64,000 bases of DNA from Eulemur rufifrons (taxonomy: Eukaryota; Chordata; Mammalia; Primates; Lemuridae), in assembly GCF_041146395.1 (NCBI RefSeq), contig NC_091009.1, forward strand, positions 1,995,001-2,059,000. The letters run 5' to 3'. The notes below the pieces were generated by a model. The model made no database searches. It was not told the DNA's origin and saw nothing but the letters and a program-made list of their open reading frames with translations. How positions within the stretch are numbered: position 1 is the first letter of the stretch; the number at the start of each line of letters is the position of its first letter. The position numbers and the translations under genes were made by a program. Below are positions 52,249-64,000 of this stretch, in pieces.

Positions 52249-55200
52249 TGCTGCGACGGACATAACGATGCTGAGGCGTAGCTGACTTGGTGTTGCCTAT
52301 TTTTGTTAGTGGAGACTGACAAGAAGCCATTCTTCTAAGTATCATCCCACCACCATTTTTCAATTGCTTTAAAATGCAGGGAAATTTTGCAAGTTAGCAT
52401 TATAATTAGTAGCTGGAGGGTACGGTTTTTTTTTTTTTGTGTGTGGTCGATGTGGAAGGGGTGTCAGGCCCTCTGTCAGTTCGCTGGTTAGTTTTTATTA
52501 TCCCCAGAGAGGAGAAGTGGGCATGTGTTTGGCAGGAGAAAAGGGCGGATTCTGTTTCAGAGAATTAACGATGATCCCAATGGTCATCCCGTTCCTTTAA
52601 TAATCCTTACTTCATCAGCTGGAAATCCACCATGGTTCTATATACTCCTCTTTCGTGGGAACAGGTAACTGGCTTGTTCCAAGAAGTATGCCGCAGAGCT
52701 TTTCAATTAACCACTACGTTGAAAATTATTTGCAGGTGTTCAGTGTTTCACCATAATTGTGATAACGTTTGTTTGTGCCTCCTGAAACCCAAGATGGCTG
52801 CCACGAACATAACGATGCTGAGGCATAGCTGACTTGGTTTTGCCTATTTTTGTTAGTGGAGACTGACAAGAATCCATTCTTCTAAGTATCATCTCACCAT
52901 CATTTTTCCATTGTTTAAAAATGCAGGATAATTTTGCAAGTTAGCATTATAATTAGTAGCTGGAGGCAACGGTGTTTTTTTTTTTTTTTTTTCTTGTGGG
53001 GTCGGTGTGGATGTGTTGGTCAGGCCCTCTGTCAGTTCACTGGTTTGTTTTTATTATCCCCAGAGAGGAGAAGTGGGTATTAGTATGGCAGGTGAAAACT
53101 GCGGATCTGTTTCAGAGAATTAAACAGGATCCGCATGGTAATCCCGTTCCTTTAAGAATCCTTTGCTTCATGAGTTGGGAATCCACCATGGTTCTATATA
53201 CTTCTCTATGCGTGGACACAGGAAACTGGCTTGTTTCAAGAAGTATGCCTCAGAGCTTTTCAATTAACCAGTATGTTGAAAATCCTTTGCAGGTTTTCAC
53301 CGTTTCACCATAATTGTGATAACGTGTGTATGTGCCTACTGAAACCAAATATGGCTGCTACGGACATAACTATGCCGAGGCGTAGCTGACTTGGTGTTGC
53401 CTATTTTTGTCAGTGGAGACTGACAAGAAGCCATTCTTCTAAGAAGCATCCCACCATCATTTCTCCATTGTTTAAAAATGCAGGGAAATTTTGCAAATTG
53501 GCATTATAATTAGTAGCTGGAGGGTACTTTTTTTTTTTGTGGGGTCGGTCAGGATGGGTGTTCAGGCCCTCTGTCAGATCGCTGGTTTGTTTTTATTATC
53601 CCCAGAGAAGAGTAGTGGGCATGTGTTTGGCATGTGAAAAGTGCGGATTCTGTTTCAGAGAATTAAGCAGGATCCGCATGGTCATCTCATTCCTTTAAGA
53701 ATCCTTTGCTTCATCAGCTGGGATTCCACCATGTTTCTATATACTCCTCTATGCATGGGCACAGGTACCTGGCTTGTTCCAAGAAGTATGCCGCAGAGCT
53801 TTTCAATTAACCAGTACGTTGAAAATTATTTGCAGGTTTTCAGCGTTTCACCATAATTTTGATAACGTTTGTATGTGCCTCCTGAAACCCAAGAAGGCTG
53901 CCACGGACATAACTATGCTGAGGAGTAGCTAACTTGGTGTTGCCTCTTTTTGTTAGTGGAGACAGACAAGAAGCCATTCTTCTAATATCATCCCACCACC
54001 ATTTTTCCATTGTTTTAAAATGCAGGGAAATTTTGCAAGTTAGCATTATAATTAGTAGCTGGAGGGTACGGTTTTTTTTTTGTGTGTGGTCGATGTGGAT
54101 GGGGGGGTCAGGCCCTCTGTCAGTTCGCTGGTTAGTTTTTATTATCCCCAGAGAGGAGAAGTGGGCATGTGTTTGGCAGGTGAAAAGGGCGGATTCTGTT
54201 TCAGAGAATTAACGATGATCCCCATGGTCATCCCGTTCCTTTAATAATCCTTTACTTCATCAGCTGGAAATCCACCATGGTTCTATATACTCCTCTTTGC
54301 GTGGGAACAGGTAACTGGCTTGTTCCCAGAAGTATGCCGCAGAGCTTTTCAATTAACCACTACGTTGAAAATTATTTGCAGGTGTTCAGCGTTTCACCAT
54401 AATTGTGATAACGTTTGTTTGTGCCTCCTGAAATCCAAGATGGCTGCCAGGAACATAACTATGCTGAGGCGTAGCTGACTTGGTTTTGCCTATTTTTGTT
54501 AGTGGAGACTGACAAGAATCCATTCTTCTAAGTATCATCTCACCGTCATTTTTCCATTGTTTAAAAATGCTGGAAAATTTTGCAAGTTAGCATTATAATT
54601 AACAGGTGGAGGCTACAGTGTTTTTTTTTTTTTTTCCTGTGGGGTCTGTGTGGATGTGTTGGTCAGGCCCTCTGTCAGTTCGCTGGTTTGTTTTTATTAT
54701 CCCCAGAGAGGAGAAGTGGGTATTAGTATGGCAGGTGAATACTGCGGATCTGTTTCAGAGAATTAAAAAGGATCCGCATGGTAATCCCGTTCCTTTAAGA
54801 ATCCTTTGCTTCATGAGCTGGGAATCCACCATGGTTCTATATACTTCTCTATGTGTGGGCACAGGAAACTGGCTTGTTCCCAGAAGTATGCCTCAGAGCA
54901 TTTCAATTAACCAGTATGTTGAAAATCCTTTGCAGGTTTTCAGCGTTTCACCATAATTGTGATAACGTGTGTATGTGCCTGCTGAAACCAAATATGGCTG
55001 CTAAGGACATAACTATGCTGAGGCGTAGCTGACTTGGTGTTGCCTGTTTTTGTCAGTGGAGACTGACAAGAAGCCATTCTTCTAAGTATCATCCCACCAT
55101 CATTTCTCCATTGTTTAAAAATGCGGGGAAATTTTGCAAATTGGCATTATAATTAGTAGCTGGAGGGTACTTTTTTTTTTTGTGGGGTCCGTCAGGATGG

Positions 55201-58200
55201 GTGTTCAGGCCCACTGTCAGATCGCTGGTTTGTTTTTATTATCCCCAGAGAAGAGTACTGGGCATGTGTTTGGCAGGTGAAAAGTGCGGATTGTGTTTCA
55301 GAGAATTGAACAGGTTCCACATGGTCATCTCATTCCTTTAAGAATCCTTTGCTTCATCAGCTGGGATTCCACCATGTTTCTATATACTCCTCCATGCCTG
55401 GGCACAGGTACCTGGCTTGTTCCAAGAAGTATGCTGGAGAGTTGTCAAATTAACCAGTACGTTGAAAATTATTTGCAGGTTTTCAGCGTCTCACCATAAT
55501 TTTGATAACGTTTGTATGTGCCTCCTGAAACCCAAGAAGACTGCGACGGACATAACTATGCTGAAGAGTAGCTGACTTGGTGTTGCCTATTTTTGTTAGT
55601 GGAGACTGACAAGAAGCCATTCTTCTAAGAATCATCCCACCACCATTTTTCCATTGTTTTAAAATGCAGGGAAATTTTGCAAGTTAGCATTATAATTAGT
55701 AGCTGGAGGGTACGGTTTTTTTTTTGTGTGTGTGGTCGATGTGGATGGGGGCGTCAGGCCCTCTGTCAGTTCGCTGGTTAGTTTTTATTATCCCCAGAGA
55801 GGAGAAGTGGGCATGTGTTTGGCAGGTGAAAAGTTCAGATTCTGTTTCAGAGAATGAAACAGGATCCGCATGCTCATCCCGTTCCTTTAGGAAACTTTTG
55901 CTTCATCAGCTGGGAATCCACCATGGTTCTATATACTCCTCTATGTTTGGGCACAGGTAACTGGCTTGTTCCAAGAAGTATGCCTCAGAGATTTTCAATT
56001 AAGCAGTACGTTGAAAATTATTAGCAGGTTTTCAGCGTTTCACCATAATTTTGATAACGTTTGCATGTGCCTCCTGAAACCGAAGAGGCTGCGAGGGACA
56101 TAACTATGCTGAGGAGTAGCTGACTTGGTGTTGCCTCTTTTTGTTAGTGGAGACAGACAAGAAGCCATTCTTCTAAGTATCATCGCACCACCATTTTTCC
56201 ATTGTTTTAAAATGCAGGGAAATTTTGCAAGTTAGCATTATAATTAGTAGCTGGAGGGTACGGTTTTTTTTTTTTTGTGTGTGGTCGATGTTGATGAGGG
56301 GGTCAGGCCCTGTGTCAGTTCGCTGGTTAGTTTTTATTATCCCCAGAGAGGAGAAATGGGCATGTGTTTGGCAGGTGAAAAAGGTGGATTCTGTTTCAGA
56401 GAATTAACGATGATCCCCATGGTCATCCCGTTCCTTTAATAATCCTTTACTTCATCAGCTGGAAATCCACCATGGTTCTGTATACTCCTCTTTGCGTGGG
56501 AACAGGTAACTGGCTGGTTCCAAGAAGTATGCCACAGAGCTTTTCAATTAATCACTACGGTGAAAATTATTTGCAGGTGTTCAGCGTTTCACCATAATTG
56601 TGATAACGTTTGTTTGTGCCTCCTGAAACCCAAGAAGGCTGCGACGGACATAACTATGCTGAGGAGTAGCTGACTTGGTGTTGCCTATTTTTGTTAGTGG
56701 AGACTGACAAGAAGCCATTCTTCTAAGTATCATCCCACCACCATTTTTCCATTGTTTAAAAATGCAAGAAAATTTTGCAAGTTAGCATTATAATTAGTAG
56801 CTGCAGGCTACGGTGTTTTTTTTTTTTTTCCTCTGGGGTCGGTGTGGATGTGTTGGTCAGGCCCTCTGTCAGTTCGCTGGTTAGTTTTTATTATCCCCAG
56901 AGAGGAGAAGTGGGTATTTGTATGGCAGGTGAAAACTGCGGATCTGTTTCAGAGAATTAAAAAGGATCCGCATGGTAATCCCGTTCCTTTAAGAATCCTA
57001 TGCTTCATCAGCTGGAAATCCACCATGGTTCTATATACTTCTCTATGCGTGGGCACAGGAAACTGGCTTCTTCCAAGAAGTATGCCTCAGAGCTTTTCAA
57101 TTAACCACTACGTTGAATATTATTTGCAGGTGTTCAGCATTTCACCATAATTGTGATAACGTGTGTATGTGCCTACTGAAACCAAATATGGCTGCTACGG
57201 ACATAACTATGCCGAGGCGTAGCTGACTTGGTGTTGCCTATTTTTGTCAGTGGAGACTGACAAGAAGCCATTCTTCTAAGTATCATCCCACCATCATTTC
57301 TCCATTGTTTTAAAATGCAGGGAAATTTTGCAAATTGGCATTATAATTAGTAGCTGGAGGGTACTTTTTTTTGTGGGGTCGGTCAGGATGGGTGTTCAGG
57401 CCCTCTGTCAGATCGCTGGTTTGTTTTTATTATCGCCAGAGAAGAGTAGTGGGCATGTGTTTGGCAGGTGAAAAGTGCGGATTCTGTTTCAGACAATTAA
57501 ACAGGATCCGCATGGTCATCTCATTCTTTAAGAATCCTTTGCTTCATCAGCTGGGATAACACCATGTTTCTATATACTCCTCTATGCGTGGGAACAGGTA
57601 CCTGGGTTGTTCTAAGAAGTATGCTGGAGAGTTTCCAAATTAACCACTACGTTGAAAATTATTTGCAGGTTTTCAGCGTTTCACCATAATTTTGATAAGG
57701 TTTGTAAGTGCCTCCTGAAACCCAAGAAGGCTGCGACGGACATAACTATGCTGAGGAGTAGCTGACTTGGTGTTGCCTATTTTTGTTAGTGGAGACTGAA
57801 AAGAAGCCATTCTTCTAAGTATCATCCCACCACCATTTTTCCATTGTTTTAAAAGGCAGGGAAATTTTTCAAGTTAGCATTATAATTAGTAGCTGGAGGG
57901 TACGGTTTTTTTGTGTGTGTGGTCGATGTGGATGGGGGCGTCAGGCCCTCTGTCAGTTCGCTGGTTAGTTTTTATTATCCCCAGAGAGGAGAAGTGGGCA
58001 TGTGTTTGGCAGGTGAAAAGGGCGGATCTGTTTCAGAGAATTAACGATGATCCCCATGGTCATCCCGTTCCTTTAATAATCCTTTACTTCATCAGCTGGA
58101 AATCCACCATGGTTCTATATACTCCTCTTTGCGTGGGAACAGGTAACTGGCTTGTTCCAAGAAGTATGCCGCAGAGCTTTTCAATTAACCACTACGTTGA

Positions 58201-61200
58201 AAATTATTTGCAGGTGCTCAGCGTTTCACCATAATTGTGATAACGTTTGTTTGTGCCTCCTGAAACCCAAGAAGGCTGCGACGGACATAACTATGCTGAG
58301 GAGTAGCTTACTTGGTGTTGCCTATTTTTGTTAGTGGAGACTGACAAGAAGCCATTCTTCTAAGTATCATCTCACCACCATTTTTCCAATGTTTTAAAAT
58401 GCAGGGAAATTTTGCAAGTTAGCATTATAATTAGTAGCTGGAGGGTACTTTTTTTTTTGTGTGTGTAGTCGATGTGGATGGGGGGGTCAGGCCCTCTGTC
58501 AGTTCGCTGGTTAGTTTTCATTATCCCCAGAGAGGAGAAGTGGTCATGTGTTTGGCAGTTGAAAAGGGCGGATTCTGTTTCAGAGAATTAACGATGATCC
58601 CCATGGTCATCCCGTTCCTTTAATAATCCTTTACTTCATCAGCTGGAAAACCACCATGGTTCTATATACTCCTCTTTGCGTGGGAACAGGTAACTGGCTT
58701 GTTCCAAGAAGTATGCCGCAGAGCTTTTCAATTGACCACTACGTTGAAAATTATTTGCAGGTGTTCAGCGTTTCACCATAATTGTGATAACGTTTGTTTG
58801 TGCCTCCTGAAACCCAAGAAGGCTGCGACGGACATAACTATGCTGAGGAGTAGCTGACTTGGTTTTGCCTATTTTTGTTAGTGGAGACTGACAAGAATCC
58901 ATTCTTCTAAGTATCATCTAACCATCATTTTTCCATTGTTTAAAAATGCAGGAAAATTTTGCAAGTTAGCATTATAATTAGTAGCTGGAGGCTACGGTGT
59001 TTTTTTTTTTTTTTTTTTCCTGTGGGGTTGGTGTGGATGTGTTGGTCAGGCCCTCTGTCACTTCGCTGGTTTGTTTTTATTAACCCCAGAGAGGAGAAAT
59101 GGGTATCAGTATGGCAGGTGAAAACTGCGGATCTGTTTCAGAGAATTAAACAGGATCCGCATGGTAATCCCGTTCCTTTAAGGATCCTTTGTTTCATGAG
59201 CTGGGAATCCACGATGGTTCTATATACTTCTCTATGCGTGGGCACAGGAAACTGGCTTGTTCCAAGAAGTATGCCTCAGATCTTTTCAATTAACCAGTAT
59301 GTTGAAAATCCTTTGCAGGTTTTCAGCGTTTCACCATAATTGTGATAACGTGTGTATGTGCCTACTGAAACCAAATATGGCTGCTACGGACATAACTATG
59401 CTGAGGCGTAGCTGACTTGGTGTTGCCTATTTTTGTCAGTGGAGACTGACAAGAAGCCATTCTTCTAAGTACCATCCCACTATCATTTCTCCATTGTTTA
59501 AAAATGCAGGGAAATTTTGCAAATTGGCATTATAATTAGTAGCTGGAGGGTACTTTTTTTTTTGTGGGGTCGGTCAGCATGGGTGTTCAGGCCCTCTGTC
59601 AGATCGCTGGTTTGTTTTTATTATCCCCAGAGAAGAGTAGTGGGCATGTGTTTGGCAGGTGAAAAGTGCGGATTCTGTTTCAGAGAATTAAACAGGATCC
59701 GCATGGTCATCTCATTCCTTTAAGAATCCTTTGCTTCATCAGCTGGGATTCCACCATGTTTCTATATACTCCTCTATGCGTGGGCACAGGTACCTGGCTT
59801 GTTCCAAGAAGTATGCTGGAGAGTTTTCAAATTAACCAGTACGTTGAAAATTATTTGTGGGTTTTCAGCGTTTCACCATAATTTTGATAACGTTTGTATG
59901 TGCCTCCTGAAACCCAAGAAGGCTGCGACGGACATAACTATGCTGAGGAGTAGCTGACTTGGTGTTGCCTCTTTTTGTTAGTGGAGACAGACAAGAAGCC
60001 ATTCTTCTAAGTATCATCCCACCACCATTTTTCCATTGTTTTAAAAGGCAGGGAAATTTTGCAAGTTAGCATTGTAATTAGTATCTGGAGGGTACGGTTT
60101 TTTTTTGTGTGTGGTCGATGTGGATGGGGGGGTCAGGCCCTCTGTCAGTTCCCTGGTTAGTTTTTATTATCCCCAGAGAGGAGAAGTGGGCATGTGTTTG
60201 GCAGGTGAAAAGGGCGGATTCTGTTTCAGAGAATGAAACAGGATCCGCATGCTCATCCCGTTCCTTGAGGAAACTTTTGCTTCATCAGCTGGGAATCGAC
60301 CATGGTTCTATATACTCCTCTATGTGTTGGCACAGGTAACTGGCTTGTTCCAAGAAGTATGCCGCAGAGCTTTTCAATTAAGCAGTACGTTGAAAATTAT
60401 TTACAGGTTTTCAGCGTTTCACCATAATTCCTATAACGTTTGTATGTGTCTCCTGAAACCAATTATGGCTGCCAAGGACATAAGTATGCTGAGGCGTAGC
60501 TGACTTCGTGTTTCCTATTTTTGTTAGTGGAGACTGACAAGAAGCCATTCTTCTAAGTATCATCCCACCACCATTTTTCCATTGTTTTAAAATGCAGGGA
60601 AATTTTGCAAGTTAGCATTATAATTAGTAGCTGCAGGGTACTTTTTGTTTTTTTTTTGTGGGGTCAGTGTGGATGGGGGTTCAAGGCCCTGTAGATGTTC
60701 GCTGGTTTGTTTCTATTATCCCCAAGGAGGAGAAGTGGGCATGTTGTTGCCAGGTGAAAAGTGCGGATTCTGTTTCAAAGAATTAAACAGGATCTAAATG
60801 GTCATCCGCTTCCTTTAAGAATCCTTTGCTTCATCTGCTGGGAAACCACCACGGTTCTATATACTCCCGTATGGGTGGGCACAGGTTACTCACTTGTTCC
60901 AAGAAGTATGCCACAGAGCTTTTCAAATAAAAAGTACATTGAAAATTATTTTCTGGTTTTCAGCGTTTCATCATAATTGCGGCAACCTTTGTATGTGCCT
61001 TGAAACCCAAGATGGCTGCCACAGACATAACTATGCTGAGGCGTAGCTGACTTGGTGTTGTCGATTTTTGTTAGTGGAGACTGACAAGAAGCCATTCTTC
61101 TAAGTATCATCCCACCACCATTTTTCCATTGTTTTAAATGCAGGGAAATTTTGCAAGTCAGCATTATAATTAGTAGGTGGAGGCTACGGTGTTTTATTTT

Positions 61201-64000
61201 TTTCCTGTGGGGTCGGTGTGGATGTGTTGGTCAGGCCCTCTGTCAGTTCGCTGATTAGTTTTTATTATCCCCAGAGAGGAGAAGTGGGCATGTGTTTGGC
61301 AGGTGAAAAGTTCGGATTCTGTTTCAGAGAATGAAACAGGATCCGCATGCTCATCCCGTTCCTTTAGGAAACTTTTGCTTCATCAGCTGGGAATCCACCA
61401 TGGTTCTATATACTCCTCTATGTGTGGGCACAGGTAACTGCCTTGTTCCAAGAAGTATGCCGCAGATCTTTTCAATTAAGCAGTACGTTGAAAATTATTT
61501 GCAGGTGTTCAGCGTTTCACCATAATTGTGATAAATTTGTTTGTGCCTCCTGACACCCAAGAAGGCTGCGACGGACATAACTATGCTGAGGAGTAGCTGA
61601 CTTGGTGTTGCCTATTTTTCTTATGGAGACTGACAAGAAGCCATTCTTCTAAGTATCATCCCACCACCATTTTTCCATTGTTTTAAAATGCAGGGAAATT
61701 TTGCAAGATAGCATTATAATTAGTAGCTGGAGGGTACGGTTTTTTTTTTTTGTGTGTGGTCGATGTGGATGGGGGCGTCAGGCCCTCTGTCAGTTCCCTC
61801 GTTAGTTTTTATTATCCCCAGAGAGGAGAAGTGGGCATGTGTTTGGCAGGTGAAAAGGGCGGATTCTGTTTCAGAGAATTAACGATGATCCCCATGGTCA
61901 TCCCGTTCCTTTAATAATCCTTTACTTCATCAGCTGGAAATCCACCATGTTTCTACATACTCCTCTTTGCGTGGGAACAGGTAACTGGCTTGTTCCAAGA
62001 AGTATGCCGCAGAGCTTTTCAATTAAGCAGTACGTTGAAAATTATTTACAGTTTTTCAGCGTTTCACCATAATTCCTATAACGTTTGTATGTGTCTCCTG
62101 AAACCCAATATGACTGCCAAGGACATAAGTATGCTGAGGCGTAGCTGACTTCGTGTTTCCTATTTTTGTTAGTGGAGACTGACAAGAAGCCATTCTTCTA
62201 AGTATCATCCCACCACCATTTTTCCATTGTTTAAAATGCAGGGAAATTTTGCAAGTTAGCATTATAATTAGTAGCTGGAGGGTACTTTTTGTTTTTTTTT
62301 TGTGGGGTCAGTGTGGATGGGGGTTCAAGGCCCTCTAGATGTTCGCTGGTTTGTTTTTATTATCCCCAAGGAGGAGAAGTGGGCATGTTGTTGCCAGGTG
62401 AAAAGTGCGGATTCTGTTTCAAAGAATTAAACAGGATCTAAATGGTCACCCGCTTCCTTTAAGAATCCTTTGCTTCATCCGCTGGAAACCAGATGGTTCT
62501 ATATACTCCCGTATGGGTGGGCACAGGTTACTGGCTTGTTCCAAGAAGTATGCCACAGAGCTTTTCAAATAAAAAGTACATTGAAAATTATTTTCAGGTT
62601 TTCAGCGTTTCATCATAATTGCGGCAACGTTTGTATGTGCCTTGAAACCCAAGATGGCTGCCACAGACATAACTATGCTGAGGCTTAGCTGACTTGGTGT
62701 TGCCGATTTTTGTTAGTGGAGACTGACAAGAAGCCATTCTTCTAAGTATCATCCCACCACCATTTTTCCATTGTTTTAAAATGCAGGGAAATTTTGCAAG
62801 TCAGCATTATAATTAGTAGCTGGAGGCTACGGTGTTCTTTTTTTTTTTTCCTGTGGGGTCGGTGTGGATGTGTTGGTCAGGCCCTCTGTCAGTTCGCTGG
62901 TTAGTTTTTATTATCCCCAGAGAGGAGAAGTGGGCATGTGTTTGGCAGGTGAAAAGTTCGGATTCTGTTTCAGAGAATGAAACAGGATCCGCATGCTCAT
63001 CCCGTTCCTTTAGGAAAGTTTTGCTTCATCAGCTGGGAATCCACCATGGTTCTATATACTCCTCTATGTGTGGGCACAGGTAACTAGCTTGTTCCAAGAA
63101 GTATGCCGTAGAGCTTTTCACTTAAGCAGTTCGTTGAAAATTATTTGCAGGTTTTCAGTGTTTCACCATAATTCTTATAACGATTGTATTTGTCTCCTGA
63201 AACCCAAAATGGCTGCCAAGGACATAAGTATGCTGAGGCGTAGCTGACTTCATGTTGCCTATTTTTGTTAGTGGAGACTGACAAGAAGCCATTCTTCTAA
63301 GTATCATCCCACAATCATTTTTCCATTGTTTAAAAATGCAGGCAAATTTTACAAGTTAGCATTATAATTAGTAGCTGAAGGGTACTTTTTTTTTTTTTCT
63401 GGGGTCAAAGTGTATGGGTTGGTCAGGGCCTCTGTCAATTCACTGGTTTGTTTTTATTATCCCCAGAGAGGAGAAGTGGGTATTAGTATGGCAGGTGAAA
63501 ACTGCGGATCTGTTTCAGAGAATTAAACAGGATCCGCATGGTAATCCCGTTCCTTTAAAAATCCTTTGCTTCGTGAGCTGGGAATCCACCATGGTTCTAT
63601 ATACTTTTCTAAGCGTGGGCACAAGAAACTGGCTTGTTCCAAGAAGTATGCCTCAGAGCTTTTCAATTAACCAGTATGTTGAAAATCCTTTTCAGGTTTT
63701 CAGCGTTTCACCATAATTGTGATAACGTGTTTATGTGCCTACTGAAACCAAATATGGCTGCTACGGACATAACTATGCTGAGGCGTAGCTCACATGGTGT
63801 TGCCTATTTTTGTCAGTGGAGACTGACAAGAAGCCATTCTTCTAAGTATCATCCCACCATCATTTCTCCATTGTTTAAAAATGCAGGGAAATTTTTCAAA
63901 TTGGCATTATAATTAGTAGCCGGAGGGTACATTTTTTTGTGGGTCGGTCAGGATGGGTGTTCAGGCCCTCTGTCAGATCGCTGGTTTGTTTTTATTATCC

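Larger units (their letters stand above)
42589..64000. repeat. Subtelomeric satellite block 4, homogenised monomer classes
   Basis: This block holds about thirty-nine monomers with anchors every 540-560 bp, from about 42880 to 63709, running past the window edge. It starts with the 6-bp target duplication (42589-42594), and the monomer resumes in register. The classes A to E defined for block 3 recur in varied order; D and E are concentrated after about 55.8 kb and 60.7 kb. Repeated small open frames are by-products of a monomer length near 546, which is divisible by three. Nothing but satellite is seen. Confidence 0.93.

Noticed and set aside
14965..63912. Many recurring 60-126-codon frames in the satellite (for example with [14 protein letters not shown] or CWSGPLSVRWFVFIIPREEK wording)
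   Set aside because: They repeat because the monomer repeats, break at different T-run lengths, occur in several overlapping frames, and resemble no protein family. A monomer length near 546, divisible by three, keeps them in phase by chance.

Overview
The window looks like the end of a primate chromosome, probably a strepsirrhine (lemur-type). The diagnostic element is an Alu at 14535-14887. Its middle linker and its right-arm wording (GACGCCACGGCACTCACTC) are those I associate with lemur Alus. The L1 at 2775-9080 and a class II (betaretrovirus-like) endogenous retrovirus also fit a primate genome. I find no ordinary host gene. Every protein-like reading frame belongs to L1, to the retrovirus, or is a repeated accident of the satellite.

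Layout. Positions 1-203 are degenerate C-strand telomere repeats (CCCTAA and variants), in the orientation expected at a left chromosome end. They join directly to a tandem satellite of about 546 bp per monomer, which fills nearly everything else (204-2774, 9081-14534, 14888-25695, 42589-64000). Counting one conserved anchor per monomer gives about 74 monomers, and the array runs off the right edge. Monomers up to about 14 kb are diverged and carry an inverted repeat of up to 24 bp per arm. Beyond about 14.4 kb they are more uniform, fall into a few recurring classes, and show recent multi-monomer duplications, including a 2741-bp five-monomer one.

Three insertions interrupt the satellite, all in + orientation. 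(1) A full-length L1 (2775-9080) has an open ORF1 and a broken ORF2. (2) An Alu (14535-14887) used the same target position in the monomer as the L1. (3) A retroviral array (25696-42588) has the form LTR-int-LTR-int-LTR-int-LTR with a period of about 5.31 kb, flanked by a 6-bp target duplication TTCAGG. All three internal regions share the same deletions (much of gag, most of RT, all RNase H, much of SU), so none is an autonomous provirus.

The most informative observation is that the two inner LTRs are recombinants. Their left parts follow the rightmost LTR and their right ends follow the leftmost LTR. This is what unequal crossing-over between the two LTRs of one provirus predicts. The outermost right LTR keeps a 187-bp U5 segment missing from the other three. 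That segment holds a second copy of the U5-end hairpin plus a fragment of the primer binding site, and the two hairpins differ by a compensatory base pair. The primer binding site matches tRNA-Ser, which is unusual for a class II element.

The window therefore records a satellite at a telomere, insertions into it, and later growth of both satellite and provirus by unequal exchange. I see no new enzymatic or defence system.
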